DNA from: Thalassospira mesophila
Lineage (GTDB): Bacteria > Pseudomonadota > Alphaproteobacteria > Rhodospirillales > Thalassospiraceae
NCBI RefSeq assembly: GCF_002115755.1
Contig: NZ_JFKA01000002.1
Coordinates: 186,001-250,000 of the forward strand
DNA: 64,000 nt
Reading direction: 5' to 3'
The translations under genes were made by a program, and so were the position numbers. Below are positions 17,357-26,671 of this stretch, piece after piece. The notes beneath the pieces were generated by a model. The model saw only the letters and a program-made list of their open reading frames with translations. It was not told the origin of the DNA and ran no database searches. Every line of letters starts with the position of its first letter. The first letter of the stretch is position 1.

Positions 17357-20226
17357 CGGCCCAGCCTTTCAAGGATGGCAGGCAGATGAACCTGATCACC
17401 CTTATAGCTGCCGGTCAGGGCATAAATAACCAGATTAACCCCGAATCGCAGGGCCAGTTCATGCTGGCGGGGGGTAATATCATCAATCGGGTTGCGGGTG
17501 GCTGTCCCGTATTCTTCCAGTTCCAGGCGGGTTTTTACCCATGATGCGGCCCAGTCATTGCCACCAAACAGCACCGATGCCACCCCGTCCAGCCGGGGGT
17601 CGGGCCGGGCATCGACCCACAAGGGCGCGTCAAACCGGCCATAGGCCTCATCAAGCAGGTAAAAACTGCGAAAAACAATATGGTCGCGCGGGGCACGGGC
17701 GAGGGTGGGAATTTCAACACCTTCAAGCAAACGACGCAATCGTGCCGGTTCAACCTCGCGGTCGCGACTGTCAATCAGGATCATGCCGCCATTGGCCAGA
17801 TAGCGGTTTAACTGTTCACTGCCATAGGGCGACAGCAGGTTTTGCCCTTCTGCCAGCGGCCAGTAAATGAGCGGGTAAAAACTTAAATCATCGGTTTGCG
17901 GATTGATCATAACGGGGGCTGCCAAATCCGCCGCCGTGCGTTTGCGCAATGTTTCCGTCAATCCTGACAGGCCCGCACGGCTCAGCCGGTCAATCGCGGC
18001 AACCCCGGTTTGCATATAGGCCAGCCTGGGATGCAGGGCGGCCTGAAAGTTTTTGCCGCTGTTGCTGTCGTCCTGCGCCTGGGCCTGTGCCGGTGAAATG
18101 CTGCCAAACCCCGTCAGCACCAAGGCCGTATTGCCAAGCACAACGCCCAGTAGGACCAGATTTTTTAGCGTGGATCGCGATGGCATGTCGGGGGCGGCGT
18201 TGGCGTTTGTTTGGTGTTTGCCCATACCATTGTTTTGATCTGTTTTGGCAAGGGATTTAGCCATTTTCCTGCCCCGGTAATAGCCCTGAAACCGGCTGCT
18301 GGCCCCGGTTAGAACAGTGATCAATGTATCGAGCAAAAACAGGCAGAAGGCGGCGAAAACACAAAATGTTGCCAGATCGGTCTGGTTGCTGTCTGACAGG
18401 GTTTGTATCCGGGCCTGATCTGGCCACACAATCGGGGTATCAAGACCGGTAAGGTAAGGGCCCAGATTATGGGCAACCGCTTGGCCGTTTTGGCCATAAA
18501 TACCCGGCGGGTGGCGGGGATCGGGCATGTCGTTTTCGGTTTGCAATGCCAGAACCGTTGGATCGGGCTGGTGGGAATGGCCAAAACCGTCGAGGATTGA
18601 TTGGGGCGGCAACAATGTTTGTATTTGCGGCGACGCGCGATGGTCGGGGCTGGCCAAGGGTAACAAGCGTTGCCAGATTTGCACAAACAACCCTGACATT
18701 GGCAAATTGGACCAATCCGCCCAAGGTGTGACATGGAATAAAACGATGCGCCCGGCATTGCGCGAAATGCTGGTGATTAAAGGGGTGCCATCGGTCAGGC
18801 GGGCCCAGGTTTTTTCAACAATATCGGGGTCAGGTTCGGCCAGCAATTGCCGGGTAACGGTAATTTCGTCGGGCACGGAAACGCCAAAAAACGGGCTGTT
18901 GTCGGAAAATTCAAGCACATGTTTGGGCCGTTCCCACGACATTGACCCGCCAAAATCACGATTGCCCAGCCGCAATGTGACGGGCAAAAAACGGTCATCA
19001 GGGCTGTTTGGGCTGTCGCCGGCAAAACGGACCAGCATGCCGCCATTGTCGATCCAGCGTGCTAACGCGCCTTGCTGGCTGCCAAGGCCGGGGATGGTGC
19101 CGGTTGCCACCAGAATATCGGGGCTTTGCGCCAAAAGACTGGCCAGCGTGCCATAGGTAATACTGGCATAAGGCGAAATAGCGCGGTCGAGGAAAAAATA
19201 CCGGTCCGACAGCAAAACCGGCCCGTCACCGGAACTGACCACGATGCCCACCGTGCGTTGCTGCCATTTTGCCCCGGTTTGGAACAGGGCGGCGGCACTG
19301 TCGATATTGGCAAGGCCAACCGTCTGGATGGCATTGGCGATATCGCCGGGCAGCGGTATGTCAAGGCTGGTGCGGGTGGTGTTTTCGGCCAGCGTGGCGG
19401 GGTGACGGACAATAATTTGTCCTTGCGCGTCGCGCGCAATCAGCACGGTGTGGCGCAGATGCGCCTGCGGGTCGTGGTGTAATGTTGCGGTCAGGCCGGT
19501 TTTGGTGCGCGTTAACGCCGATATGACCAACGTGCCGTTTTCAACGTCGCTTGCGGCATGAAGAACAAATAGCGGTGCCACGGCCGACAATTCATTGGCA
19601 AGGTCGGCTTTGCCCGGTGCATCGGTGTTGTCGGTTATCAGGATGGCACTGGTAATGGCATTGGTGATGTCCTGGCGTTCGGCGATCTGGCTGGTGAGCG
19701 TCGGGTATTGGGGGCCCCACGGGTGGGGCTGCAACCGTTCAAACGCATTTTGCGCATCATGGGGCGAAAGCGGCCCCAAAAGCGGGGGCAGGTCGACGCG
19801 GTTGGCACCGATGGCTTGTGCGGCTGTGCTGGCAATAAAAATAGATTGACCGTTCAGCCGTGCCTGATTGACCAGTTGTTTCATACCCTGCTGATATTGC
19901 GGCCACGACGCCGCACTTGACCAGCTGTTATCGACCATCACCAGAACAGCCCCGTTTTCGGGGGCATAGTCGGCTTTGTTTAACACCGGGTGGGCCGCAG
20001 CCAGCACCAGGGCTAACATGATCAGGCTGCGCAAAATGGTTTGCCACAAAGGCGCACGTTCGGCGTTACGGCGATTATGGCTGGCACCGATTAACAGGCG
20101 CGCTGCGGGAAACCGTATGGTGCGCGGGCGGCGCGGCGCACTGCGAATGATCAGCCACAATACCGGTAACAACAACAAACCGGCCAGCAGGGCGGGGTAT
20201 AAAAACGTCACCGCACCAAAAATCAT
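17353..20226 (-). CDS. BatA-like / DUF4159 membrane protein
   Basis: A 957-residue membrane protein begins with the BatA N-terminal helix pair (FLYPALLAGLLLLPVLWLII; SLIMLALVLAAAHPVL). A VWA-like region follows, whose MVDNSWSSAASW segment resembles but does not fully match a MIDAS motif. More helices lie near residues 630-650 and 690-720. The C-terminal 210 residues form a DUF4159 domain (HPRLAYMQTGVAAIDRLSRAG; NGGMILIDSRDRE). It overlaps the DUF58 gene upstream and the next gene downstream by four bases each, so the operon is translationally coupled. Such proteins are predicted partners of MoxR AAA+ chaperones; the target here is unknown. Confidence 0.85.
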   Translation of the reverse strand: MIFGAVTFLYPALLAGLLLLPVLWLIIRSAPRRPRTIRFPAARLLIGASHNRRNAERAPLWQTILRSLIMLALVLAAAHPVLNKADYAPENGAVLVMVDNSWSSAASWPQYQQGMKQLVNQARLNGQSIFIASTAAQAIGANRVDLPPLLGPLSPHDAQNAFERLQPHPWGPQYPTLTSQIAERQDITNAITSAILITDNTDAPGKADLANELSAVAPLFVLHAASDVENGTLVISALTRTKTGLTATLHHDPQAHLRHTVLIARDAQGQIIVRHPATLAENTTRTSLDIPLPGDIANAIQTVGLANIDSAAALFQTGAKWQQRTVGIVVSSGDGPVLLSDRYFFLDRAISPYASITYGTLASLLAQSPDILVATGTIPGLGSQQGALARWIDNGGMLVRFAGDSPNSPDDRFLPVTLRLGNRDFGGSMSWERPKHVLEFSDNSPFFGVSVPDEITVTRQLLAEPDPDIVEKTWARLTDGTPLITSISRNAGRIVLFHVTPWADWSNLPMSGLFVQIWQRLLPLASPDHRASPQIQTLLPPQSILDGFGHSHQPDPTVLALQTENDMPDPRHPPGIYGQNGQAVAHNLGPYLTGLDTPIVWPDQARIQTLSDSNQTDLATFCVFAAFCLFLLDTLITVLTGASSRFQGYYRGRKMAKSLAKTDQNNGMGKHQTNANAAPDMPSRSTLKNLVLLGVVLGNTALVLTGFGSISPAQAQAQDDSNSGKNFQAALHPRLAYMQTGVAAIDRLSRAGLSGLTETLRKRTAADLAAPVMINPQTDDLSFYPLIYWPLAEGQNLLSPYGSEQLNRYLANGGMILIDSRDREVEPARLRRLLEGVEIPTLARAPRDHIVFRSFYLLDEAYGRFDAPLWVDARPDPRLDGVASVLFGGNDWAASWVKTRLELEEYGTATRNPIDDITPRQHELALRFGVNLVIYALTGSYKGDQVHLPAILERLGR

Positions 20227-21164
20227 GGGCGTGGCCCTGTCGTGGGCGCACGGGGCGGGGTACTGGCGTTTCGCGCAGGTCTTTCGGTGATGTGCTGATA
20301 CAGGGCCAGCAATGTCTGGCTTGGTGTGTGGTCGGTAACATGCAAATCATAGCGCCACTGGTTGGCCATGGCGGCATCGCGGATGCGCCCCTGCCATTTT
20401 TGGCTGCGGCGCATAAATTCGTCGCGCTGGTCTTCAAATTTTTCGCTGTGAAAAACAACCTTGTCATCGGTGTCGGTGAAATTAATGCGCCCCCTGAAAT
20501 CGGGTTGGTGTTCGGCCGGGTCCAGAACCTGTATCAAGGCGCCGTCATTCTGGTTATGGGCCAGATGCTGCAACCCGGAAGCCGGTGAGCTGTCCGGGGC
20601 GGAAAATTCCAGAAAATCCCCTAAAATTAAAACGGTGTGGCGGCGGCCGGGATGAATGTCGGTGCTGCTGAGTGCCATATCAGCCGGGGCTGCCAGCATG
20701 GCATGGCCCAGTTTGGCAAGCTGGTCATGTGCGGCAATACGGGTGTGAGGCGCATCAAACGCCCCAACGGTTTCGCCGTTACGTAACAGTAAATCGGCCA
20801 GTGCCAGCGCGATAATTATCATGCGGTCGGCTTTGGGCGGGGTTTTAGGGCTTGATGACCAAAAGGACGAACTGCCAAATACCGGCCAGATCCAGTAAGT
20901 ATGGCTGGCCTGCCATTCGGTTTGGCGAATAAAGGTGTTGTCGCTGCGCGCCGAACGTCGCCAGTCGATTTGCCCGGTGGGGTCGCCGGTAATATAGGGG
21001 CGAAACTGCCAGAAATCGCTGCCCGGTCCAACCTTGCGATTGCCATGCAGGCCGCTGCGCAGTGCAACGGCCAGGCGGCGGGATTCGTCAACAAGTTGCG
21101 GCAAACGCGCCGCCAGCGAACGGGCAGCAGCAATCTGATCGGGCAAATTGCGCGCAGGCACCAT
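20223..21164 (-). CDS. DUF58 domain protein
   Basis: The 313-residue protein contains the DUF58 core signature near residues 50-75 (SDFWQFRPYITGDPTGQIDWR, quoted in part), where the D-P-T/I-D-W-R residues are the conserved family mark. DUF58 proteins are always found beside MoxR-type ATPases and resemble VWA domains; they are presumed adaptor or substrate proteins. Its start overlaps the moxR stop by one base (TAATG) and its stop overlaps the DUF4159 start (ATGA). No signal peptide or membrane segment is seen. Confidence 0.88.
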   Translation of the reverse strand: MVPARNLPDQIAAARSLAARLPQLVDESRRLAVALRSGLHGNRKVGPGSDFWQFRPYITGDPTGQIDWRRSARSDNTFIRQTEWQASHTYWIWPVFGSSSFWSSSPKTPPKADRMIIIALALADLLLRNGETVGAFDAPHTRIAAHDQLAKLGHAMLAAPADMALSSTDIHPGRRHTVLILGDFLEFSAPDSSPASGLQHLAHNQNDGALIQVLDPAEHQPDFRGRINFTDTDDKVVFHSEKFEDQRDEFMRRSQKWQGRIRDAAMANQWRYDLHVTDHTPSQTLLALYQHITERPARNASTPPRAPTTGPRP

Positions 21165-22207
21165 TATGCTTGCTGGTCCCTTATTTTTGATAAAACATCC
21201 ATGATCAGCGAGGCTGCCGAAAAACCATCGGCGCGTGCGCCATAGGTCAGCCCGAAACGATGGCGCAAAACCGGCACGGCCAAGGCGGCAATATCATCGA
21301 TCGACGGGGCAAACCGGCCTTGCAACATGGCCCGCGCCCGGCACGCCAGCGACAGCGACTGTGCGGCGCGTGTTCCCGGCCCCCAGGCAACATTGTTGGC
21401 AATTTCGTCAAAACTTGTGCTTTCGGGGCGACAGGCCCGGCACAGGGCAATGATGGTATCAAGCACGCGGTCGGGCATGGGCAGGCGACGGACAAAACCC
21501 TGGGCTTCGATTAATTCGTCGGTGTGCAAAATCTGGCGGGGGCGGTTAATGTGGCGGCCCGTGGTTTGGGCGACAATGCGGCGCTCTGCATCCTGATCGG
21601 GATAGGCCAGGCGCACTTCGAGCAAAAAACGGTCAAGCTGGGCTTCGGGCAGGGGGTAGGTGCCTTCCTGTTCCAGCGGGTTTTGCGTGGCCAGCACATG
21701 AAACGGCATTGGCAAGGCGTGGCTGTAACCGGCGACCGAAATTTCGCGTTCCTGCATGGCCTGAAGCAGGGCCGATTGCGTGCGCGGGCTGGCGCGGTTA
21801 ATTTCATCGGCCAGCAACAACTGGCAAAAAACCGGGCCTTTGATAAAGCGAAAAGCCCGCTTGCCATCCGGCCCGTCTTCCAACACCTCGGAGCCTAAAA
21901 TATCGGCAGGCATCAGGTCGGGGGTAAACTGGACCCGTTTGTCAAGCAGACCCAAGGCCTTGCCAAGGGTGTGCGCCAATAACGACTTGCCAAGGCCGGG
22001 CGCACCGACCATCAACACATGGCCACCGGCCAGAATGCCAATCAATGTCTGGTCAACGGCATCATCCTGGCCAAAAATGATCGACGCGATCATGTCGCGT
22101 GCTTCACCCAGACGGGCGACACAGGCATCAAGGCGGGCGGCATCCTGTTCCAGGCTGCTTTCGCGGGACATGCCAAATTCTTCAGGAAAGGGCTGCGTGT
22201 TTGTCAT
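21164..22207 (-). CDS. MoxR-family AAA+ ATPase
   Basis: This 347-residue AAA+ ATPase has Walker A GAPGLGKS near residue 78, Walker B LLLADEINRA near 132, and the sensor segment LATQNPLEQEGTYPLPEAQLDRF (quoted by its key residues NP and EQEGTYPLPEAQ). MoxR proteins work as chaperone-like ATPases that activate or insert cofactors into partner proteins, often with VWA proteins. It is the first gene of the four-gene operon. It is divergent from the DUF1285 gene across 125 bp. A second MoxR-like/VWA pair (cobS-cobT) occurs at 40-43 kb. Confidence 0.93.
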   Translation of the reverse strand: MTNTQPFPEEFGMSRESSLEQDAARLDACVARLGEARDMIASIIFGQDDAVDQTLIGILAGGHVLMVGAPGLGKSLLAHTLGKALGLLDKRVQFTPDLMPADILGSEVLEDGPDGKRAFRFIKGPVFCQLLLADEINRASPRTQSALLQAMQEREISVAGYSHALPMPFHVLATQNPLEQEGTYPLPEAQLDRFLLEVRLAYPDQDAERRIVAQTTGRHINRPRQILHTDELIEAQGFVRRLPMPDRVLDTIIALCRACRPESTSFDEIANNVAWGPGTRAAQSLSLACRARAMLQGRFAPSIDDIAALAVPVLRHRFGLTYGARADGFSAASLIMDVLSKIRDQQA

Positions 22208-22332
22208 GGCCGTAAATTCTGCATCCTCTGTTGCACTGGATCTATCGGGCTGTCACACAGGCTGGCAATTTCATAATCGTAAACTAGCTAATATGCAGGG
22301 TATATTAGAAACCTTGACCACAAGTGTATAGC

Positions 22333-22950
22333 ATGACCCAAAACGATAAAACTGTCGATCTTGCCGAAAATCTTTGGAAACGCCTGCGCAGCGGTAAACC
22401 GCCCACCGGGCGTCATCCGCAAATTTGCGGCGATATTCCCATGTCGATAAATCGGGATGGGACCTGGTATTATCAAGGCGGGCCGATTGGCCGGATCGAA
22501 CTGGTCAAACTGTTTTCCACGGTTTTACAACGCGATGAAGAAGGCGGGCACTGGCTGGTAACCCCGGCGGAAATGGCGCGGATTGCGGTGGAGGACGCTG
22601 CCTTTGTGGTGGTGGAAGTAACCCGTGATAGCGATGATGAAAATTCGACCCGCGCAGGCGAGGATCAAGGCCATAATGGTATTATCCGCATGCGCACCAA
22701 CATTGATCAGTGGGTGGAGCTTGATGAAAACCATTCGTTGCGCGTTGAAGAAAACCCGAAAACCGGCGAGCCATCGCCTTATATCGCGCTGGATCGCGGG
22801 CTTGAAGCCCGCTTGAACCGCGCAAGTTTTTATCAATTGGTGGAGTGGGCCGAAGAAAATACGGCACCAGACAGCCCCGAAACGACCCTTGGTGTTTACA
22901 GCCACGGACGGTTCTTTAAAATCGGCACCGTGGAGAATGATGAACGATGA
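22333..22950 (+). CDS. DUF1285 protein
   Basis: The product of about 205 residues has the DUF1285 pattern (ICGDIPMSINRDGTWYYQGGPI, quoted as CGDI...I.RDG.W.Y.G.PI) near residue 35 and a second conserved region around LRVEENPKTGEPSPYI. The function of the family is not known. I take ATG 22333; a GTG three codons upstream (22324) is also possible and neither has a good ribosome site. The Nudix gene begins 10 bp after the stop, and the same neighbours (MoxR cluster, Nudix, cca) recur in related bacteria as far as I recall. The two very likely form one operon. Confidence 0.82.
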   Translation: MTQNDKTVDLAENLWKRLRSGKPPTGRHPQICGDIPMSINRDGTWYYQGGPIGRIELVKLFSTVLQRDEEGGHWLVTPAEMARIAVEDAAFVVVEVTRDSDDENSTRAGEDQGHNGIIRMRTNIDQWVELDENHSLRVEENPKTGEPSPYIALDRGLEARLNRASFYQLVEWAEENTAPDSPETTLGVYSHGRFFKIGTVENDER

Positions 22951-22960
22951 ATGATGAAAA

Positions 22961-23617
22961 ATGACACCTGAAACTATTATGGCGGCATTACGCGCCCCGC
23001 GCGATGGTTTGGAATTGCGCGTGGGCGACCATGCGGTTGATTTCCCCGGTTCCCAGTCGCGGGCGCGTGCCTTTGCCGAAGGCGAGCTTAAATCGCGTCC
23101 GGCAGCGGTATTAATGCCGCTGGTGCGCCGCGAAGAAGGGTTATCGGTAATTTTAACCCGGCGCACGGCGCATTTAAAGGCCCATGCCGGGCAAATCAGT
23201 TTTCCCGGCGGGCGCAAGGAAGACGTTGATCCTGATCTGGAAGAAACCGCCCTTCGCGAAACCGAAGAAGAAATTGGCTTGCATCGCCGCCATATCCGCC
23301 TGATCGGGCGCTTGAACGATTATTACACCGTTACCGGTTTTCAGGTGACGCCGATTGTTGGCATTATCACCCCGCCGTTTGATCTTGTGGCCGACCCGTT
23401 TGAAGTGGACGAGGTTTTTGAAGTGCCGCTGTCGTTTATTCTGGAACCCGCGAACCAGAAGCTGCAAACGGTGGATTTTGAAGGGGCCAAACGGCGTTAT
23501 TTTGCCATTCCCTATCGGCAATATTATATTTGGGGGGCAACGGCAGGCATGCTGGTGAATTTCAGTGATGTTTTACGCGCCAATCAGGCAAATGTGACCC
23601 AGGCGACAGTTAAATAG
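22961..23617 (+). CDS. CoA-type Nudix hydrolase (NudL-like)
   Basis: The 218-residue protein carries the coenzyme A diphosphatase signature: LTRRTAHLKAHAGQISFPGG directly followed by a Nudix box ending ALRETEEEIGL, residues about 68-108. Family enzymes cleave CoA and its derivatives to 3',5'-ADP and phosphopantetheine. The box has the PGG plus REtEEEiGL residues that bind the divalent metal. The start ATG 22961 follows closely on the DUF1285 stop. It may serve CoA housekeeping; exact substrate is inferred from family only. Confidence 0.88.
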   Translation: MTPETIMAALRAPRDGLELRVGDHAVDFPGSQSRARAFAEGELKSRPAAVLMPLVRREEGLSVILTRRTAHLKAHAGQISFPGGRKEDVDPDLEETALRETEEEIGLHRRHIRLIGRLNDYYTVTGFQVTPIVGIITPPFDLVADPFEVDEVFEVPLSFILEPANQKLQTVDFEGAKRRYFAIPYRQYYIWGATAGMLVNFSDVLRANQANVTQATVK

Positions 23618-23697
23618 CTTTATCGGGCTGAATGATTTGGCTTTGTTGCCGGGGCGTGCCATTGATGCCGTTGTGATAATTCAGAAAGAAAGCTGCC

Positions 23698-23991
23698 ATG
23701 CTGCGTGAAATTATCCAGATCGGCCTGCCAATTATTTTACCCTTTGTGATTTATTCACTGTGGTTAAAATACGCCCGGGCCAAGGCAATCCGCGAAGGGC
23801 ATGATGTGGTGCCACCGTGGGATCAGGGGCCGTGGCTGTTATTGTTTCTGATCGGCGTGTTACTGGCCGGAAGCATTTTGATTTTTACCGCCCTGACCAG
23901 CGGTTCCCCCCCGGATTCGATTTATCACGCCCCCGAACTCAAAGACGGCGTTATCTCGCCGGGCTATTTTGAACCCAAAAAGCCGGACTAA
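23698..23991 (+). CDS. DUF6111-type small membrane protein
   Basis: This 97-residue protein has two membrane helices (IGLPIILPFVIYSLWLKYA near residue 8, and GPWLLLFLIGVLLAGSILIF near 45). A short proline-rich tail ends in FEPKKPD. It resembles the DUF6111 family, which in alphaproteobacteria is encoded between the Nudix and cca genes as here. Its role is unknown; conservation of position suggests a link to the same housekeeping operon. GAAAGAAAGCTGCC precedes the ATG at 23698. Confidence 0.75.
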   Translation: MLREIIQIGLPIILPFVIYSLWLKYARAKAIREGHDVVPPWDQGPWLLLFLIGVLLAGSILIFTALTSGSPPDSIYHAPELKDGVISPGYFEPKKPD

Positions 23992-24075
23992 ACAATTAGG
24001 ACCTGCCCTGATCATAACCTTGATCAAAACCGGCTTTGTTTCGACCCTTCTGTTTGATCCCACGCAAGAACGCGC

Positions 24076-25419
24076 ATGACAAAACTGGACCCTACCGGCC
24101 ATTTGGCCCCTTATGGCGTTATGGCCGCCGCCCAAACCGCACACTTGTTTGCCGCCCTGGCGCAAAAGGGCGGCACGGCGCGCTATGTCGGCGGTATTGT
24201 GCGAGATGCCCTGCTGGCGCGTGACCTGGTTGATGTGGATATTGCCTGCGATTTAAAACCCGAAATCAGCATGGCTGCCCTTGAGGCGGCGGGTATTCGC
24301 GTGATCCCGACCGGGTTGCAGCATGGAACCATTACCGCCATTATCAATGACTATTCCTATGAAATCACCACCTTGCGGGTGGATGTCACCACCGATGGTC
24401 GCCATGCCGACGTGGCCTTTACCGATAACTGGCTGCTTGATGCCAAACGGCGCGATTTTACCTTTAATGCCTTTTATTGTGATCCCGATGGCACCATTTA
24501 TGACCCGTTTGATGGCGAAACCGATTTGCGGGCAGGCCGGGTGCGGTTTATTGGCGTCGCTGAAGACCGCATTGCCGAGGATTATTTGCGCATTTTGCGG
24601 TTTTTCCGCTTTTTTGCCCATTTTGGCCGCCCCCCGCTTGATGCCATAGGCGCCGAGGCGTGCCGCAAGGGGGCCGCCGGGCTGCGCGATATTTCCAGCG
24701 AACGTATTCGCGACGAAATGTTTAAATTGCTGCGCGCCCCAAGGCCTGCTGCCACCATTGGCGATATGGTCGGGTTTTCGGTGTTGCCAGTCATTTTGCC
24801 AGAACTGAAAAACATTCCCCGGCTGCGCATTGTTGAATGGCTTGAAACCACGGCCTTGGCCGACCCGGCCATCACCATTGATCCGCTGCGCCGGATGGCG
24901 GCGTTATTTGCATCGGATAAAACCGGCAATGATGGCATTGCCCATGCCGCGCAATTTGCCCGTTCCTTGCGCCTGTCGAACGACGAAATCGAACGGTTTT
25001 CGTTGATGACGGCCAGTTTTCGCCTGATTGATAACGTGATGGATGGCAAACGTATTCGCCGCCATTTGTATCATTTGGGGGCGGATGCCTTTCGTGATGC
25101 CGTGATTATGGCATGGGCGGACCGTGCGGCCATGGCCGGCCGCCCGGTGCCCGGTGAAAATGCCCGGTGGCAGGATATGCTGGCCGTGGCGCAGGACTGG
25201 CAGGCCCCGCAATTGCCGGTAAAGGGACGGGATATTTTGAAGGCACAGCTGGTGCCGCCCGGGCCGATGATGGGGCAATTATTGCGCCTGGCCGAGGAAT
25301 ACTGGCTGGAAAACGATATGGCCCCGGACCATACCGCGTTAATGGCCTATATGGCCGAACACATCGCTGATCACATTTCGACTCAAAAACATACCAACCC
25401 GACCCAGGAGACAAAATGA
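24076..25419 (+). CDS. cca: CCA tRNA nucleotidyltransferase / poly(A) polymerase family
   Basis: The 447-residue class II nucleotidyltransferase has the head signature YVGGIVRDALL with the metal-binding DVDIA pair at residues about 38-60. The RRDFTFNAFYCDPDG motif (near 125-140) and the RILRFFRFFAHFG segment (near 175-187) for RNA and nucleotide binding follow. It would add or repair the 3' CCA of tRNAs. The C-terminal part is helical, as in short CCA/PAP enzymes without an HD domain. Its stop overlaps the next gene by ATGA. Confidence 0.92.
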   Translation: MTKLDPTGHLAPYGVMAAAQTAHLFAALAQKGGTARYVGGIVRDALLARDLVDVDIACDLKPEISMAALEAAGIRVIPTGLQHGTITAIINDYSYEITTLRVDVTTDGRHADVAFTDNWLLDAKRRDFTFNAFYCDPDGTIYDPFDGETDLRAGRVRFIGVAEDRIAEDYLRILRFFRFFAHFGRPPLDAIGAEACRKGAAGLRDISSERIRDEMFKLLRAPRPAATIGDMVGFSVLPVILPELKNIPRLRIVEWLETTALADPAITIDPLRRMAALFASDKTGNDGIAHAAQFARSLRLSNDEIERFSLMTASFRLIDNVMDGKRIRRHLYHLGADAFRDAVIMAWADRAAMAGRPVPGENARWQDMLAVAQDWQAPQLPVKGRDILKAQLVPPGPMMGQLLRLAEEYWLENDMAPDHTALMAYMAEHIADHISTQKHTNPTQETK

Positions 25420-26069
25420 CAGATCGTATTATTGGCCATCGGGTTTGTTTTTTTGGCGATAGTCTGGTCACTGGCGTGCGCGACGCGCAAAAGGGCGGCT
25501 GGCCAATGCGCCTTGGTCAACGGTTGCTAAGTGATATCGGGCTGGATGCAACGATTTATAATTTGGGCATTCGCGCTGAAAGCAGCAGCAATTTAAAAGA
25601 CCGCTGGCAGGATGATGCCCGGCGCCGCAAGGTGGATGAATTTCCGCTGGTGCTGGTGTTTTGTTTTGGTCTTAACGATGCCAACCACGCGCAGGAACGC
25701 GGCGAAGAAACCACCATGCGGGTTTCCCATGCCCAATCGCTTGCCAATGCGACCGATATTATGACCAGGGCGCGCGATATGGCACCAACAACTTTGTGGG
25801 TTGGCCCGCAGGCGGTGATTGATGGCGGGCGGTCCAGCAAAATGGTCAATGAACGGCTGGAGGGGTTAAACCAGCTGTTTTTGGAAACGGCCAAGGGAAT
25901 GGATATTCCCTATTTTGATGTGTTTGAACGCACGCGCACAGATGAAACATGGCAACGCGCGCTTCGCCGGGGGGATGGCTATCATCCCGATGGTGCCGGG
26001 TATGATGTTTTGGCCGACATGATTTGGCAGTGGCAAGGCTGGCGGGATGTTTTTGCCATCGGTGACTGA
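25416..26069 (+). CDS. SGNH/GDSL-type hydrolase
   Basis: The 217-residue protein has block I FFGDSLVTG (catalytic Ser), block II Gly in LGIRAES, block III FGLNDAN and a C-terminal DGYHPDGAGY block with the catalytic Asp-x-x-His. These are the four SGNH blocks of esterases, lipases and related acyl hydrolases. There is no signal peptide, so it should be cytoplasmic. It is coupled to cca by a four-base overlap. The natural ester is unknown. Confidence 0.88.
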   Translation: MTDRIIGHRVCFFGDSLVTGVRDAQKGGWPMRLGQRLLSDIGLDATIYNLGIRAESSSNLKDRWQDDARRRKVDEFPLVLVFCFGLNDANHAQERGEETTMRVSHAQSLANATDIMTRARDMAPTTLWVGPQAVIDGGRSSKMVNERLEGLNQLFLETAKGMDIPYFDVFERTRTDETWQRALRRGDGYHPDGAGYDVLADMIWQWQGWRDVFAIGD

Positions 26070-26100
26070 TATTGAATTTCAGATACCAAATCGCGAATGT

Positions 26101-26463
26101 TTAAGCAGTCAGATCAACCCGGCTGCCGCGTGGCAGATTAAGGGCAGCAATGTTTGATGCCTTGCCGCCGCTGCTATATCCGGTGGCGGTACTGTTGGCT
26201 TCATCGGCCTCAATGGTCAGGGCCAAATTGCTATCGTTATCGGCGGTGTTGGGGGCCGCTGCATTTTGTGATGGCCGCGGAAGGTTTTGCCCGCCATTTT
26301 CATCACCAACAACATCGCGTTGTGATGACGGGGTAATCGCCGCGCCGGTTTGGTCGATTGTTTTATCAAAATCGCCACGCGCGGCACGTTCGGCAACCGG
26401 GGCAACCGGGCGCAGGGCGGCAGGAACAGCAAGATTATATCCGGAACCGATTTTGGCAATCAT
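26101..26463 (-). CDS. Hypothetical 120-residue protein with VDLTA tail
   Basis: The product is low in complexity and likely disordered in the middle (rich in N, D, S, A, P). It begins MIAKIGSGYNLAVPAALRP and ends LPRGSRVDLTA. The ending is close to that of the small protein at 2502-2705 (IVDITA). No membrane segment or known domain is visible. It is convergent with the SGNH gene 31 bp away and has about 200 bp of free DNA upstream. The C-terminal resemblance to YjfB-like putative motility proteins is weak and function is unassigned. Confidence 0.55.
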   Translation of the reverse strand: MIAKIGSGYNLAVPAALRPVAPVAERAARGDFDKTIDQTGAAITPSSQRDVVGDENGGQNLPRPSQNAAAPNTADNDSNLALTIEADEANSTATGYSSGGKASNIAALNLPRGSRVDLTA

Positions 26464-26671
26464 GGGCTGCGATGTGATCCGCGAATAACAGGGGCGAAAA
26501 TTCTACCGGGTGGTTGCGGTATCATAGGCACGGGGCTGGTTGGGGAAAGCAGTTTTTTACCAGGCACGCAAAATTGTTGCCAAACGATGGGCCGTGCCGA
26601 TTGCGTTTTTGATAAGTATTTGAATAAAAACGGTTAAATTTATCCATCCGCCACAAGCCCAGCCCAGATCC

